Shown one piece after another: positions 26,098-36,730 of a stretch of DNA of 64,000 nucleotides. The notes under the pieces were generated by a model. The model did no database searches, was not told where the DNA came from, and saw only the letters and a list, made by a program, of their open reading frames with translations. Numbering within the stretch: the first letter of the stretch is position 1; the number at the start of each line of letters is the position of its first letter. The position numbers and the translations under genes were made by a program. This stretch comes from Jiulongibacter sp966250325 (GTDB lineage: Bacteria > Bacteroidota > Bacteroidia > Cytophagales > Spirosomataceae), in assembly GCA_966250325.1 (NCBI GenBank), contig CBINGY010000020.1, positions 5,165-69,164 on the forward strand, given 5' to 3'.

Positions 26098-27336
26098 ATG
26101 AAAATTGGTTCGCTTACACTCCTGCTCTGCTTCATAGGTTTTGTGTCAATGGGGCAATACCCGGGCATAGAAAACGATATTGAGCAGAATAGAAAAGGCA
26201 AACTGGTAATCAAAGCCAAACCGGGATCCTTTGTAAAAGTGGAGCAGCTTAGCCATGCCTTCTGGTTTGGTGCGGCCATAAGCAATGGTTTGGCAGGGAA
26301 TAAATGGTCTGAGCACGATCAGAAGATGTACCGCGAAAAATTTCTGGAAAACTTCAACTCGGCCGTTACCGAGAATGCCGTAAAATGGCTCAGTATGGAG
26401 CGGGAGCAGGGAAAGGTGAATTACGAAACAGTAGATAAAATACTCACCTGGACAGACGCCCATGCCATTCCATTGAGAGGTCATAACATCTACTGGGGAA
26501 TTGACAAATTTGTGCAGCCCTGGCTGAAAACCATGGACCCTGCTGAACTGGAAAAAACGCTCAGAAACCGGGCCTATGATGTGGCCACCCGCTATAAAGG
26601 CAGATTTGTGGAGTACGATCTCAACAACGAAATGATTCACGGAAATTTTTACGAAGACCGGCTGGGTGAGGGAATTACCAAAAAGATGACCGAATGGTTT
26701 CTTGAGAAAGATCCTTCAGCCAGATTGTGGGTCAATGATTACGATATTCTCACCGGAAAAAGGCTGGATGACTACATGGCCCATATCCGTAAGCTTTTAA
26801 AACAAGGGGTTCCCATTGCTGGAATAGGCGTACAGGGGCATTTACATGCAGAGAGTTTTGATCGCGGCGAGCTGAAACGTTCGCTGGATTCGCTGGCTAC
26901 TTTTGGTTTGCCCATTCGTATTACCGAATTCAATGTACCGGGCCAACGCTCCAAATGGGTGGATAACCGAACAGACAAACTTACACCGGAGCAGGAACTT
27001 CAGAAGGCCCGTGATCTGGTCGATTATTACCGTATCTGCTTTGCTCATCCCTCGGTTACAGGAATTTTACAGTGGGGTTTCTGGGAAGGTGCAAACTGGA
27101 TTCCGGCTTCCTCGATGTACCGCCGCGACTGGTCGCCCACTCCGGCTGCAGATGCGTACAAAGACCTGATATTCAAACAATGGTGGACCCGTACTTCCGG
27201 AACCATGGATGCGGATGGAGAGTCCATAATTCCTGCTTTTTTTGGGAAATACCGTATTACGGTGGATGGCAAAGTTCAGGAAGTAAATCTTATGGGAGGT
27301 ACCGATACAGTAAACCTCGATTTTACCGTTAATTAG
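26098..27336 (+). CDS. Secreted GH10 endo-1,4-beta-xylanase
   Basis: A 412-residue protein with signal peptide (ends FVSMGQ). It shows the GH10 TIM-barrel landmarks: AVTENAVKW, RGHNIYWG, the acid/base Glu in EYDLNNEMIHG (about residue 178), GIGVQGHLH, and the nucleophile Glu in ITEFNVPG (about residue 280), then GILQWGFWEG. GH10 enzymes cleave beta-1,4 xylan backbones with retention. The C-terminal ~70 residues (ITVDGKVQEVNLM) look like a small beta domain. It is followed 18 bp later by a serine protease gene. Confidence 0.93.
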   Translation: MKIGSLTLLLCFIGFVSMGQYPGIENDIEQNRKGKLVIKAKPGSFVKVEQLSHAFWFGAAISNGLAGNKWSEHDQKMYREKFLENFNSAVTENAVKWLSMEREQGKVNYETVDKILTWTDAHAIPLRGHNIYWGIDKFVQPWLKTMDPAELEKTLRNRAYDVATRYKGRFVEYDLNNEMIHGNFYEDRLGEGITKKMTEWFLEKDPSARLWVNDYDILTGKRLDDYMAHIRKLLKQGVPIAGIGVQGHLHAESFDRGELKRSLDSLATFGLPIRITEFNVPGQRSKWVDNRTDKLTPEQELQKARDLVDYYRICFAHPSVTGILQWGFWEGANWIPASSMYRRDWSPTPAADAYKDLIFKQWWTRTSGTMDADGESIIPAFFGKYRITVDGKVQEVNLMGGTDTVNLDFTVN

Positions 27337-27354
27337 CGGTCAAATTTCCGTTGA

Positions 27355-28347
27355 ATGACCAGAAAAATATTTTTCGTTCTGCTGCTATCGGCAGGAGCTT
27401 TTTTTTCCTCCTGCACAGAGGCCGATCCCATTGAGCCCTCAGCATCTGCCACCTTTGGTATCCGCCATGACCGCTCTTTAAGTGATTACGAAGCAGCTGT
27501 CTTATCCCCTGGCGATCATCCCGATTACGCGGCAGTGGTTATGTTCCGTTATACCCTTGACGGAAAAAAGAATGATGAATACATCGGATCTGGTACACTC
27601 ATAGCCCCTCAGTGGATTCTTACGGCCGGTCATAATTTCTATGTAGCTGAAGAACAAAAATCCCCTGCGAAACCATCCGATATCAAGGTTTATGTGGGCA
27701 ATGATCCCAATGACCCTCAGCAAACGTTGGAGGTAGAGCAGCTTATTTTTCATCCTACCTGGCTGCAGAATAATCAGGATTTTGTTTATGCCAATGACCT
27801 GTGTCTGGTTAAACTGAAGGCCCCTGTAACCAGTCTTACGCCGGTTTCATTGTTCAGCAGCTCAGCTGAGCCGGTAGGAAATACCGCCTGGTTTTGTGGT
27901 TTTGGGGATTATTCATCACTGAGCGGGCAGGATGCCAACGCCTATTCTAAAAAACATGCGATTCAGAATGTATTGGATCGTAAATCAGAGGGCATTAGAA
28001 CGCAGATCAACGGCATCAGCTATTCCGGTGGTCTTCTGGCATTTGATTTTGATTCACCCAATGAATCCACGAATTCGCTGGGCGACAATGAAATAGGGGA
28101 AGATGAAGCTTTGCTGGGGCCCGGCAGCAGCTCTGCCACTCCTTTGAATCTGGAAGGAACAACGGTACAGGGTGACAGCGGAGGTCCGCTCTTTGTTAAA
28201 GACGGTAACTCCTGGAAGCTGGCCGGGGTGTTGTCTGGCGGGGTGCCCGAGCCTTTTCCGGGTTCAAAAGACAGCAGTTACGGAGATATTAGTGTGTTTA
28301 TCCGGGTGTCATCGCAAATAGGCTGGATTCATTCGGTGGTTAAGTAG
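27355..28347 (+). CDS. Trypsin-like S1 serine protease lipoprotein
   Basis: A 330-residue protein with lipobox FFSSC (Cys about residue 20). The catalytic triad of the chymotrypsin fold is visible: His in WILTAGHN, Asp in NDLCLVKL and Ser in QGDSGGPLF. An insert of about 60 residues before the Ser motif (YSKKHAIQNVLDRKSEG region) is larger than in trypsin. It sits 18 bp after the xylanase gene and probably shares its transcript. The convergent M23 peptidase gene overlaps its end by 8 bp. Likely a secreted or surface-tethered digestive protease. Confidence 0.9.
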   Translation: MTRKIFFVLLLSAGAFFSSCTEADPIEPSASATFGIRHDRSLSDYEAAVLSPGDHPDYAAVVMFRYTLDGKKNDEYIGSGTLIAPQWILTAGHNFYVAEEQKSPAKPSDIKVYVGNDPNDPQQTLEVEQLIFHPTWLQNNQDFVYANDLCLVKLKAPVTSLTPVSLFSSSAEPVGNTAWFCGFGDYSSLSGQDANAYSKKHAIQNVLDRKSEGIRTQINGISYSGGLLAFDFDSPNESTNSLGDNEIGEDEALLGPGSSSATPLNLEGTTVQGDSGGPLFVKDGNSWKLAGVLSGGVPEPFPGSKDSSYGDISVFIRVSSQIGWIHSVVK

Positions 28348-28987
28348 GTTGAAGTACGCCCAGAAAAGGATAGGGGTTCAGACAAATTTTCTCCATGGTT
28401 TTTAATTGTTTCTCTGAACATACACCGGGGAAATCGCCCTCCATACCCATCATGGAGTTCATCACCTGAAAATGTAAATGAGGTGGCCAGTCGCCATTGA
28501 CAGGATAATCCCCAATTTCGGCTATTTTCTGGCCTGCTTTAACGGCTTGTCCTTTTTCAAGGTCATTTAGTGATTCAAGGCTTAAATGACCGAAAAGGAA
28601 GAAAAGCGGCTCGTCGGTGCTTTCCAGAATGAGGGTGGGGCCATAATTGCCAAAGCCCTCGTTGTTGGCAAAGCTGTGAATTTTTCCGTTGACTGGTGAA
28701 AATACAGCCGTGCCAGCATCAGCCCAGATATCTGCTCCCAGATGGATGTTTCGGGCACTGTTACCACCATTGAACTGTTGCCTCGAGTCATAAATCATCC
28801 GTTTTTCCAGCCAGCCACCAATGCCTATTCGAGCCTTGTGTGCCTCCAGTTTATCAAAAATGTAACGGGTAAACTCGTCGGTGTTATCCGGGTTCAGGGA
28901 CGCCAGTTCGGGGTTAGCGGCGGTAAAATCGAGCCAAAGGCACTCGGCAGCATTGACATCGAACGGTACAACAGGAGGATAAGGCAT
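28340..28987 (-). CDS. M23-family metallopeptidase (LytM-like)
   Basis: A 215-residue protein whose C-terminal part carries the M23 zinc site: HLGADIW (HxxxD), a middle FLFGHLSL and final PHLHFQVM (HxH). No clear signal peptide is seen at this start (MPYPPVVPF), unlike most cell-wall hydrolases, so the location is uncertain. M23 peptidases cleave peptide crosslinks in peptidoglycan. It is convergent with the S1 protease gene, overlapping 8 bp. A C-terminal KICLNPYPFLG extends past the usual domain. Confidence 0.85.
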   Translation of the reverse strand: MPYPPVVPFDVNAAECLWLDFTAANPELASLNPDNTDEFTRYIFDKLEAHKARIGIGGWLEKRMIYDSRQQFNGGNSARNIHLGADIWADAGTAVFSPVNGKIHSFANNEGFGNYGPTLILESTDEPLFFLFGHLSLESLNDLEKGQAVKAGQKIAEIGDYPVNGDWPPHLHFQVMNSMMGMEGDFPGVCSEKQLKTMEKICLNPYPFLGVLQPT

Positions 28988-29022
28988 AAACGGGCTTTTC
29001 TTCCTGCAAAATTGACGGAAAA

Positions 29023-29370
29023 TCAGACAGAAACCTCGTTTTCACTCTCAAAAACATGGAAAGTCATCTGGCAGGAGCCTGCCACCAATTCCAGTTGAAT
29101 ATGATCGAAGTCGGGCTGAGTCACAAACTGTGAGTGACAACGCTCAGAACTCACCCCGATAACAAGATCGGCTTCTGTATTATTTTCCAGAGTCAGGTCT
29201 AATCCGGCCTCACGGGCTTGCCTGATAAGTTCCAGCTTTTCGCTTTCTTCAAGGGAATGCGGGATCTGAATCTGAATACTCTTTCGAATACCCAGCCCTG
29301 CACATAGCAGGAGGACAAGGATGTAAAAGATAGACAGGAACTGGGGCGGCTGTCCAAATAGCTTCTTCAT
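29023..29370 (-). CDS. Small single-pass membrane protein of unknown function
   Basis: A 115-residue protein with one N-terminal membrane helix (residues ~12-30) and a soluble domain that begins with a helix (SLEESEKLELIRQAREAG) and ends in strands. It holds two cysteines (SERCHSQF, VAGSCQMTF) that could form a disulfide if exported. It lies 35 bp from the M23 gene on the same strand. No family recognised. Confidence 0.65.
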   Translation of the reverse strand: MKKLFGQPPQFLSIFYILVLLLCAGLGIRKSIQIQIPHSLEESEKLELIRQAREAGLDLTLENNTEADLVIGVSSERCHSQFVTQPDFDHIQLELVAGSCQMTFHVFESENEVSV

Positions 29371-29771
29371 AATTTGATTGAGTTTTTTAGTAATAGCTTT
29401 ACGGTTCTGTAAAATTACTCAGTACCCGTGGGAATCCCTTACCCCATAACGGGTGATTTGAGCGGTATTAACTTAAAAAACCGTAAAAATTCAGGAATGA
29501 ATAAACGGCCTGCCAGAGGCTTTAAGGAATAATTTACTTTGAGATTTAGCAGGAGGTGACGAGGCCTTCCTTGCAGCCTTGCCCTGGAAAGAAGGCTATG
29601 ATTCCGCGTAACAAAATAGTGCCCTTGAATATCAAAGGCACTATCCGGGTTTTCAAAACAATTAAAAACCTTAAAGGCAAACTGGCCTCTCAGGCTTTAG
29701 TTATCCAAATAACCGGTATAGTTGGTTCAGACTGGCAGCAATCTTCTAAATCAGAATGATGAATTCACGAT
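29371..29771. other. Intergenic region holding the AraC gene terminator
   Basis: A 67-codon GTG-start frame on the + strand (29556-29759) is not convincing as a gene. The main visible structure is the hairpin at 29610-29645. Confidence 0.5.
29610..29645 (-). terminator. Probable rho-independent terminator for the AraC-type regulator gene
   Basis: On the reverse strand ATAGTGCC-TTTGA...TCAAGGGCACTAT forms a long imperfect stem followed by TTTTGTT, ~127 nt past the 29772 stop. Confidence 0.6.
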
Positions 29772-30863
29772 TCACTTAACAGATAACTGATTCCTGAACT
29801 CAGAAGGGGTCTTACGTGTCTGCTTTTTGAACGCCAGATTGAAGGATGAAAGGGTATTAAATCCGCAGTCAACTGCAATGCTCGAAATTTTCAGGTTTCC
29901 GTCTTCGAGCAAGGCTTTGGCATCTTCCACACGAAAAGTATTGATGAAATCGGGAAAACTCTGATGATAGTGAGAATTGATAATCTGACTCAATAAATAG
30001 GGCTGTACCTGTAGTTTTTCTGCCAGTCTGGGCAGGGTGAGGTTTGGATCCAGATAAACCTTTTCCTGATCAAGAAGTGAGCTTAGTTTATTGATATAAA
30101 AGGAATGATTGGAGGGTACCTCTGTTATTTCGGAGACCTTTTGCTTTTCATGATCACTGTAGTTCTCAGATTCTTCCGGATGGTTTCTATACCGGAAATA
30201 AAAGAAGCTTACTAATACAGCAGCAAGCACCAGCAGGCCAGTATAGGTGACCTCATACCTTTCGCGTAAAAGAAAAAGCAGGGACTGATTAAGCCAGATG
30301 ACTGATATAAGAACCACCAACGCCCACAGCCACACCTGATCTTTTTTACCAAGGCTTCTGAGAGAGGTCTTACTCTGCCAGAGCCAGACATACATATAAA
30401 GCAGAAACGTACCCCAATGTACCACAGTGACCATAACCTGAAAGGTGTAATTCTGATGTATTTTCAGAGAAGGTACAAAGGCCAGAACAGCGACGAGCAA
30501 AAAAGGAATATAGTTGATGAATTCCGACGGTTCAAAATCTCCCTTTCTCCGTATCAAGCTCTGAACATACAGCAAAGTAAGCGGCCCGAAAACGGTGGGA
30601 AGGCCCATCCAGATATTTACGAACAGGTCAGGTAATTCCTTGTAAAAGAGGATATAATCGATTTGTAAGACGATTGACAAGGTCAGGAAAAGCAGCAGAA
30701 GTTTCTGTTTACGGTTACGGCGGATAGTTCCGAAAATAAAAATTCCCAAAAACAGGAAAAGTGAGCCCGCAAGTAGACCTGCCAGTTTAAGATTGAGTGT
30801 TTCAAACGGTGGGTAAACCTGAGTCCAGACCCACTTCCGCTGAGAATAGGTGCTAAGTAACAT
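29772..30863 (-). CDS. AraC-family regulator with a seven-helix membrane N-terminus
   Basis: 363 residues from the ATG at 30863 (MLLSTYSQRKWVW). The frame extends upstream to 30959, but that segment is Cys/His-rich and not like the family. Seven hydrophobic segments (about residues 20-230) are followed by a linker and an AraC-type double helix-turn-helix at the C-terminus (YLLSQIINSHYHQSFPDFI, ISSIAVDCGFNTLSSFNLAFKK, TPSEFRNQL). Membrane-anchored AraC proteins of this type are frequent in Bacteroidota. It is divergent from the SusC/SusD locus (362 bp between starts), so it may control it; that is inference. Confidence 0.88.
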   Translation of the reverse strand: MLLSTYSQRKWVWTQVYPPFETLNLKLAGLLAGSLFLFLGIFIFGTIRRNRKQKLLLLFLTLSIVLQIDYILFYKELPDLFVNIWMGLPTVFGPLTLLYVQSLIRRKGDFEPSEFINYIPFLLVAVLAFVPSLKIHQNYTFQVMVTVVHWGTFLLYMYVWLWQSKTSLRSLGKKDQVWLWALVVLISVIWLNQSLLFLLRERYEVTYTGLLVLAAVLVSFFYFRYRNHPEESENYSDHEKQKVSEITEVPSNHSFYINKLSSLLDQEKVYLDPNLTLPRLAEKLQVQPYLLSQIINSHYHQSFPDFINTFRVEDAKALLEDGNLKISSIAVDCGFNTLSSFNLAFKKQTRKTPSEFRNQLSVK

Positions 30864-31224
30864 GCTTCTTTTAAGGTAACAGCTTTTGGTAATGTAATGG
30901 ACCTTACAAATGCAGCTCTCCATACCCCGATTACAATGCGGGGTGCGGGTACCAAACACCTGCGAGGTTTACACGTTCAAATATGCGGGTTTTCAGGGCA
31001 GCATATCTCCCCATAAAAGTGTGAAAATACCCTGAGGGAAGGTTTTTAATTTACGAATTGCTCAGATCAATGTTTTAAATCACGAAGCCTGTGGGATTTC
31101 GTATGATTTCATTTGTGAAGATGCTTCGCAATAAACTGTTTTCTTTTCTGCACCGATCTGCAAAATCCTCCAGTAGCCGGCCTGGCATCAGATCCATTTA
31201 TTAATCACCTTAAATACAAACTGT
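30864..31224. other. Divergent intergenic region between AraC regulator and SusC
   Basis: No gene. It has a CCCCG-ATTACAATG-CGGGG inverted repeat (about 30928-30946) in the upstream region of the AraC gene. No clear TAnnTTTG element with a matching -33 was found. Confidence 0.45.
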
Positions 31225-34200
31225 ATGAAGAAATTTTTATTGACTTTGTCAATGGTTTGTTTGAGTGCACTCACATTTGCACAAACCATAGAAGTTTCCG
31301 GGAAAGTCAGCTCCGCAGATGACGGGCTGGGTTTGCCGGGTGTTTCTGTAACTATACAGGGCACCACCCGCGGTACCACCACCGATGCCGACGGCGGTTA
31401 CCGTATCTCCACCGAAAAGGGAACTACACTGGTGTATTCCTTTGTGGGAATGATTTCTCAGGCGGTAGTCATTGGAAATCAATCGGTAGTCAATGTGTCT
31501 CTCGTATCAGATGCCAATCAGCTTTCAGAAGTGGTGGTGACAGCTCTGGGCGTATCCCGTGAAAAGAAATCGCTTGGATACGCTGTGCAGGAGGTAAACG
31601 GCGATGAAATAACCCGGGTAAAACAGTCCAATTTTGTGAATTCCTTATCCGGCAAAGTGGCCGGGGTGCAGATTCGCCAGAATCAAACTATGGGTGGCTC
31701 TACCAATGTGCTTATACGTGGAAACAACTCACTGGCCTCCAATAACCAGCCGCTGTTTGTGGTAGATGGTGTGCCCGTTTCCAATTATCAGGGAAACCGC
31801 CTCAATCAGGCCACAGGTAGTGATGGGTTTGATTACGGGAATGCCGCATCAGACATTAACCCGGAGGATGTAGCCAATATATCGGTACTTAAAGGAGCGG
31901 CTGCCACGGCTTTGTACGGTTCACGGGGAGCAAACGGGGTTATTATGGTGACCACCAAAAAGGGGAAAGCCAGAAAAGGGATTGGTGTGAGTCTCTCCAG
32001 CACGGTAACTACCGGGAAAATTGACAAAAGTACCTTTGTCTCCTATCAGGATAAATACGGAGCAGGGTATGGTCCTTATTACGGAGAGAATAATCCTTAC
32101 TTTCTGGATCATGCCGATCTGGATGGTGACGGCGTGAATGATCTGGTGGTACCTACCACCGAAGATGCTTCCTTTGGAGGGAAGTTTGACCCCAATCTTC
32201 TCGTGTATCAGTGAGAGTCTTTTGTACCCGAATCGGAGAACTTTGGCAAAAAAATGCCCTGGGTAGCTGCCAGGAATACACCAGCGAATTACTTTTTTGA
32301 GAACCAAACCATTTGGAACAACTCCATTGCCTTTAACGGAGGAAACGAAAATGGTATGTTCAGACTGGGTTACACGAATTACAATAACAAGGATATTCTG
32401 CCAAACTCTTCACAGAAACGCCACAATGTCAATCTGAATACTTCCTACAATTTCGGCAAACGATTAACCGCAAGTACGGCGGTCAATTATGTGCGGCAGG
32501 ATGTGATTGGCCGTTTTGGTACAGGATATTCGGGTTTAAACCCGATGCAATCGATGCGTCAGTGGTGGCAGACCAATGTCGATATGGAAAGGCAGGAATA
32601 TTTCTATAAGCTCACCGGCAGAAATGTTACCTGGAATATGAACGACCCGATAAACGGCGACACGAATCCGATTTACACCGATAACGCCTATTTCACGCGG
32701 TATGAGAATTACGAGTCAGATAACCGCAACCGGGTTTTTGGAAATACCTCCCTTAATTTCAAAGTCACAGATTGGTTTACGTTAATGGGCCGCGTGGCTA
32801 CAGATACCTATACAGAGCTTCGAGAAGAGCGTCTGGCCAAGGGGTCATCGGGAGTTCGTTTTGGAATCAATGGCGTAAACCAAAAAACGGAAACCTCCGG
32901 ATATGCCCGTACAGATATCACTTTTACAGAGATGAATTACGATCTGATGGGTAATTTCGATAAACGTTTCAACGAGGATTTCAGTATTTCTGGTGTACTG
33001 GGAACCAACGTTCGCACCGAAAAACTGGAAAATATCATGCAATCTACTTCCGGAGGTCTGGCTGTTCCCGGCGTATATTCTATTGGAAACTCAGTGAATA
33101 CGCCACCCATACCACTGGAGCAGTTACTTGAGAAACAAGTGAACGGCTATTATGCCAGTGCTTCTCTGGGCTTTAAGGATACCTATTTCCTTGATTTGTC
33201 AGATCGTTTCGATATTTCTTCTGCCTTACCGGATGGCAATAACGGGTACAATTACTACGCGGCATCAGGAAGTTTTGTTTTTTCAAATCTCTTTGAAGCT
33301 AACTGGCTGCGTTTTGGTAAGCTGAGATTGGGTTACGCCGAAGTGGGAAATGATACCCAGGCCTTGAATGTGTACGATGTGTACACTCGTTTTGACAACT
33401 TTGGAAACAATGTGATCACCTCCCTGCCAAATACCAAAAACAATTCGGCACTTCGTCCTGAAAGAACCAAAAGCTTCGAGGCTGGTTTAGAAATGAATAT
33501 GTTAGGCGGCCGTCTGGGGCTTGATATGAGTTTGTACAAAGTGAATACCATCGATCAGATTCTACGTGTTACGCAATCTTTTGCCACAGGATTCCAGTAC
33601 CGGTATGTAAACGCAGGAGATCTTTCGAACAAAGGTGTGGAGATAGCCCTATCGGGCAGACCGGTTAAGACCAGAGATTTCTCATGGGATATGAATCTGA
33701 ATTTCGCGAAAAATGTGAACAGGGTAGAGAAGCTTTATGCCGATGTCGAAAACATTCAGCTGGCGTCCTTTCAGGCAGGTATTTCGTTGAACGCTACGCT
33801 GGGTGAGCGTTATGGGACTATTCGTGGCACAGGCTTTCAATATGACGAAAATGGAAACAAGGTGGTCAATGCCAATGGCTATTATGTGGCAGTGGCAGAT
33901 CAGGTACTGGGAGTGGCTGCTCCCGATTGGACCGCCGGCCTCAATAACAGCCTTACGTTCAAAGGAGTAAATCTGAGCTTTTTAGTCGATATGTCTCATG
34001 GTGGCGAGGTTTATTCACTGGATATGCACTATGGGCAGGGAACCGGTTTGCTGGATTACACCGCAGGCTTGAATGATCTGGGCAATGAAATCAGAGCTCC
34101 TTTATCAGAGGGTGGCGGAATTATTGTAGATGGGGTACAGGCAGATGGCTCCAAAAATACGGTACGTGCTCCGGCAGTAGATTATAACGGAGTTTATTAC

Positions 34201-34485
34201 TGGGGAAATTCTACCCGAAATCCGAGCTCGCTGACTACGTATGACGCTTCGTATATCAAATTAAGAGAAGTGGCTCTTTCCTATTCTCTTCCTTCTGAGA
34301 TTTACAGCGGCTTTGCCAACAATATTTCGCTGGGTGTGGTAGCCAGAAACGTGTGGATTATCAAAAAGCATGTGCCATTCGCTGACCCTGAGTCAGGTCT
34401 GGGTTCGGGCAATGCTCAGGGTTATCTTACCGGGGCATACCCCACTGTACGGAACATCGGTTTCAATGTGAAAATTGATTTTTAA
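31225..34485 (+). pseudogene. SusC/RagA-type TonB-linked outer membrane receptor with an in-frame TGA
   Basis: Signal peptide (SALTFAQ), CarboxypepD_reg domain (residues ~22-110), TonB box region and plug (GVSREKKSLGYAVQEV, LFVVDGVPVSN, YGSRGANGVIMVTTKKGK), then a long 22-strand barrel ending KIDF. The frame stops at TGA 32212-32214 (codon 330) and stays open in the same frame to 34485. The sequence around it, VYQ-stop-ESFVPES, suggests a Trp codon TGG mutated to TGA, since SusC relatives often have Trp-Glu there. Total would be 1086 residues, normal for SusC. One nonsense change, no frameshift: a fresh pseudogene, a base-call error, or recoding. The SusD gene follows 21 bp downstream. Confidence 0.93.
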
Positions 34486-34506
34486 TTACAAAAGCGAAAA
34501 ATTGAA

Positions 34507-35949
34507 ATGAAAAAGATACTAACAATACTTTTTGTGGGGTCACTTCTCTCGTGTACAGATCACTTTACAGAACTGAATACCGATAAGAAAAGTCTGGCGT
34601 CGGTTCCGGGTGGCTCGCTGTTTAATAATGCCATGGAGCGGTTTTATCACACCATGAATAATACCAATGTGAACTTCAATGTGTTCAGGCTCTATGCTCA
34701 GTACATGGCCCAAACAACCTACCCGGAGGAGTCGCAGTATAACATGGTGCAACGTAATCTGCCGGATAACTGGTTTCAGCGAATTTATCGGGATGCGTTG
34801 GTTGACCTGAAAGAAGCCAGAAGGATCATTGCGGCCGAAGAAACCAATGCCAGTACGGCACCTGTTCAGAAAAATAAACTGGCCGTTATCACTATCAACG
34901 AGGTGCACATGTGGCACACGATGGTAGATTTGTTTGGTGATATACCGTACACCCAGGCTCTGGATTTTGAGAATCCAAACCCGGTATATGATGATGCCCA
35001 AACGATTTATAACGATCTGTTTAGCCGTCTTGATCAGGCCATTGCTGATCTTGATGGAAACTACGCCAGCTTTTCTGCGGCAGAAGATCTGGTTAATCAG
35101 GGAGATACGGGAGCATGGATTAAGGCTGCAAATTCCCTGAAACTGCGTATGGCCATGCGAATTGCCGATGTGGACCCGGCCAAATCCAAATCGATGGCCG
35201 AAGCAGCCGTGGCGGCAGGTGTGTTTAGTTCACTAGATGAAAGCCTGTCAATGGAATACATTGCTGCGGCACCTTATACCTATCCTTCGTACGAAGATTT
35301 TGTAATAAGTGGCCGCTCAGATTATGTGGCAGCCAATACACTTACAGATAAGATGAATGAGCTGAATGACCCAAGGAGACCCAAATATTTCCGTCAAAAT
35401 CTGGGTGAGGGAGTTTATGAGGGGGGTATTTATGGCACGGCAAATTCCTTTCCAAACAGTACTCAGCTGGGAACTCACTTTTATTCTGCCACCACGCCGG
35501 GGGTTGCTATCAGCTGCTCAGAAATTGAGTTTTTAAAAGCTGAAGGGGCCGCCAGAGGTTATGCAATGGGTGGTACCGCAGAAGAACTTTACAACAGTGC
35601 AGTGACCGCTTCGGTTTTGGAGTGGGGTGGTACAGAAGAAGAAGCGGCAGCTTATCTGGCTCAGCCGGCGGTGGCCTATGCTACGGCTACAGGCGACTGG
35701 AAACAGAAAATCGGGGTGCAGAAGTGGATAGCCCTCTTTGGAAATGGAGGCATTGAAGGCTGGACCACCTGGAGATTACTTGATTTCAATGGATTCAATG
35801 TACCGGAAGGTCTCACTTTTGAGGATATCCCGAAACGTCTGATTTATCCGATCAATGAGGCTACTTTAAACGGAACAAATCTGCAGGCGGCTATATCGGC
35901 TATTGGCGGAGATACCCCCAAAACCAGACTTTTTTGGGATAAGTATTAG
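34507..35949 (+). CDS. SusD/RagB-like outer membrane lipoprotein
   Basis: A 480-residue lipoprotein (lipobox LLSC, Cys about residue 16) of the SusD-like_2 type: FTELNTDKKS near the N-terminus, the LKEARRI / NKLAVITINEVHMWHTMVDLFGDIPYTQAL helical TPR-like region, and CSEIEFLKAEGAARG. SusD proteins cap the SusC barrel and capture glycans. It follows SusC by 21 bp, and a strong terminator follows 32 bp after its stop. Substrate is not evident, since no glycoside hydrolase gene shares this operon. With the partner SusC broken by a TGA, this protein may have no functional transporter. Confidence 0.92.
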   Translation: MKKILTILFVGSLLSCTDHFTELNTDKKSLASVPGGSLFNNAMERFYHTMNNTNVNFNVFRLYAQYMAQTTYPEESQYNMVQRNLPDNWFQRIYRDALVDLKEARRIIAAEETNASTAPVQKNKLAVITINEVHMWHTMVDLFGDIPYTQALDFENPNPVYDDAQTIYNDLFSRLDQAIADLDGNYASFSAAEDLVNQGDTGAWIKAANSLKLRMAMRIADVDPAKSKSMAEAAVAAGVFSSLDESLSMEYIAAAPYTYPSYEDFVISGRSDYVAANTLTDKMNELNDPRRPKYFRQNLGEGVYEGGIYGTANSFPNSTQLGTHFYSATTPGVAISCSEIEFLKAEGAARGYAMGGTAEELYNSAVTASVLEWGGTEEEAAAYLAQPAVAYATATGDWKQKIGVQKWIALFGNGGIEGWTTWRLLDFNGFNVPEGLTFEDIPKRLIYPINEATLNGTNLQAAISAIGGDTPKTRLFWDKY

Positions 35950-35980
35950 TAATAAATTCTTTGAAGCACTATCAATTCAG

Positions 35981-36008
35981 AAAGGGAAGTTCAGACTTCC
36001 CTTTTTTA
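35981..36008 (+). terminator. Rho-independent terminator after susD-like gene, bidirectional
   Basis: AAAGGGAAGT-TCAG-ACTTCCCTTT stem followed by TTTT. The A-run on its left makes it usable also for the leftward DinB gene that ends at 36006. Confidence 0.85.
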
Positions 36009-36587
36009 GTAATCTGTCTTGGTGCCCCTTAGTACGTCCACACCGGCAGGCAGGGGATTCCCGGATGACCTCCTGAAACTCACCACCTGCCCTACATGCC
36101 AGAGGGCATCTGAAAGCGGGCCGTTGATTAAATTCCAAAGCGGATATTCCATTGATCCATGGTCATTCCGGAAAACCATACGCTGTTTCTCAGGGTTCAG
36201 ATCATGGCTGTGTAAATATTCTGAAGCTTCCTGAAGTTGGGAAAGCGTTTTTGATCTCAACTGGTCAAAAGTGAGTGTAGTATTATCAGACGGAGTAGTG
36301 GGTTTACCAGCAATGGTATTTCGGACCACATTTGTTAGCCCATCGATATGCTGAAGGGTTTGGAGGGTGGTTCTGGCTTCCTTATTCGGTGAGTAAGAGA
36401 GGTCATCCATCTGGAGACCTCTACTGGCCCAGTAATACCTGAACCCAAGACCGTCTACCATGCGTGCCAGAACATGAGCAGGAGAGTAGGTGGACGGAGC
36501 TTCTGGAATGGTATAAAAATAATCTGTTTTTTGGGCGAGAGTGACCTGAACTGAAACCAGGAAAATAAAACTTAACTTTTGGAGCAT
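36006..36587 (-). CDS. Secreted DinB-like protein
   Basis: A 193-residue protein: signal peptide (ends VTLAQ) then a DinB-type four-helix fold with helix 1 STYSPAHVLARMVDGLGFRYYWA, mid-helix TLTFDQLRSKTLSQLQEAS and helix 4 LWNLINGPLSDALWHVGQVVSFRR. The metal-binding His triad is incomplete: only the His in LWHVGQ is clearly placed. DinB-fold proteins in Bacillus-like hosts include thiol-dependent S-transferases; secreted versions are of unknown role. It is convergent with the SusC/SusD operon and shares its terminator. Confidence 0.78.
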   Translation of the reverse strand: MLQKLSFIFLVSVQVTLAQKTDYFYTIPEAPSTYSPAHVLARMVDGLGFRYYWASRGLQMDDLSYSPNKEARTTLQTLQHIDGLTNVVRNTIAGKPTTPSDNTTLTFDQLRSKTLSQLQEASEYLHSHDLNPEKQRMVFRNDHGSMEYPLWNLINGPLSDALWHVGQVVSFRRSSGNPLPAGVDVLRGTKTDY

Positions 36588-36730
36588 ACGCTTGAATTTA
36601 AAGATAAGAGAAAAGTAAAATGAAGAGATACCTTAATTAGTCAATGGGCTGTATCCCGGATACGGGTTTTAGATGCTCAAGTTACAATTTTCTGAATGAG
36701 TGAAGATGTCAATTGTGAATCAGGTTGAGT

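Noticed and set aside
29556..29759. 67-codon GTG-start frame
   Set aside because: Contains the terminator hairpin of the AraC gene and has no protein-like features.
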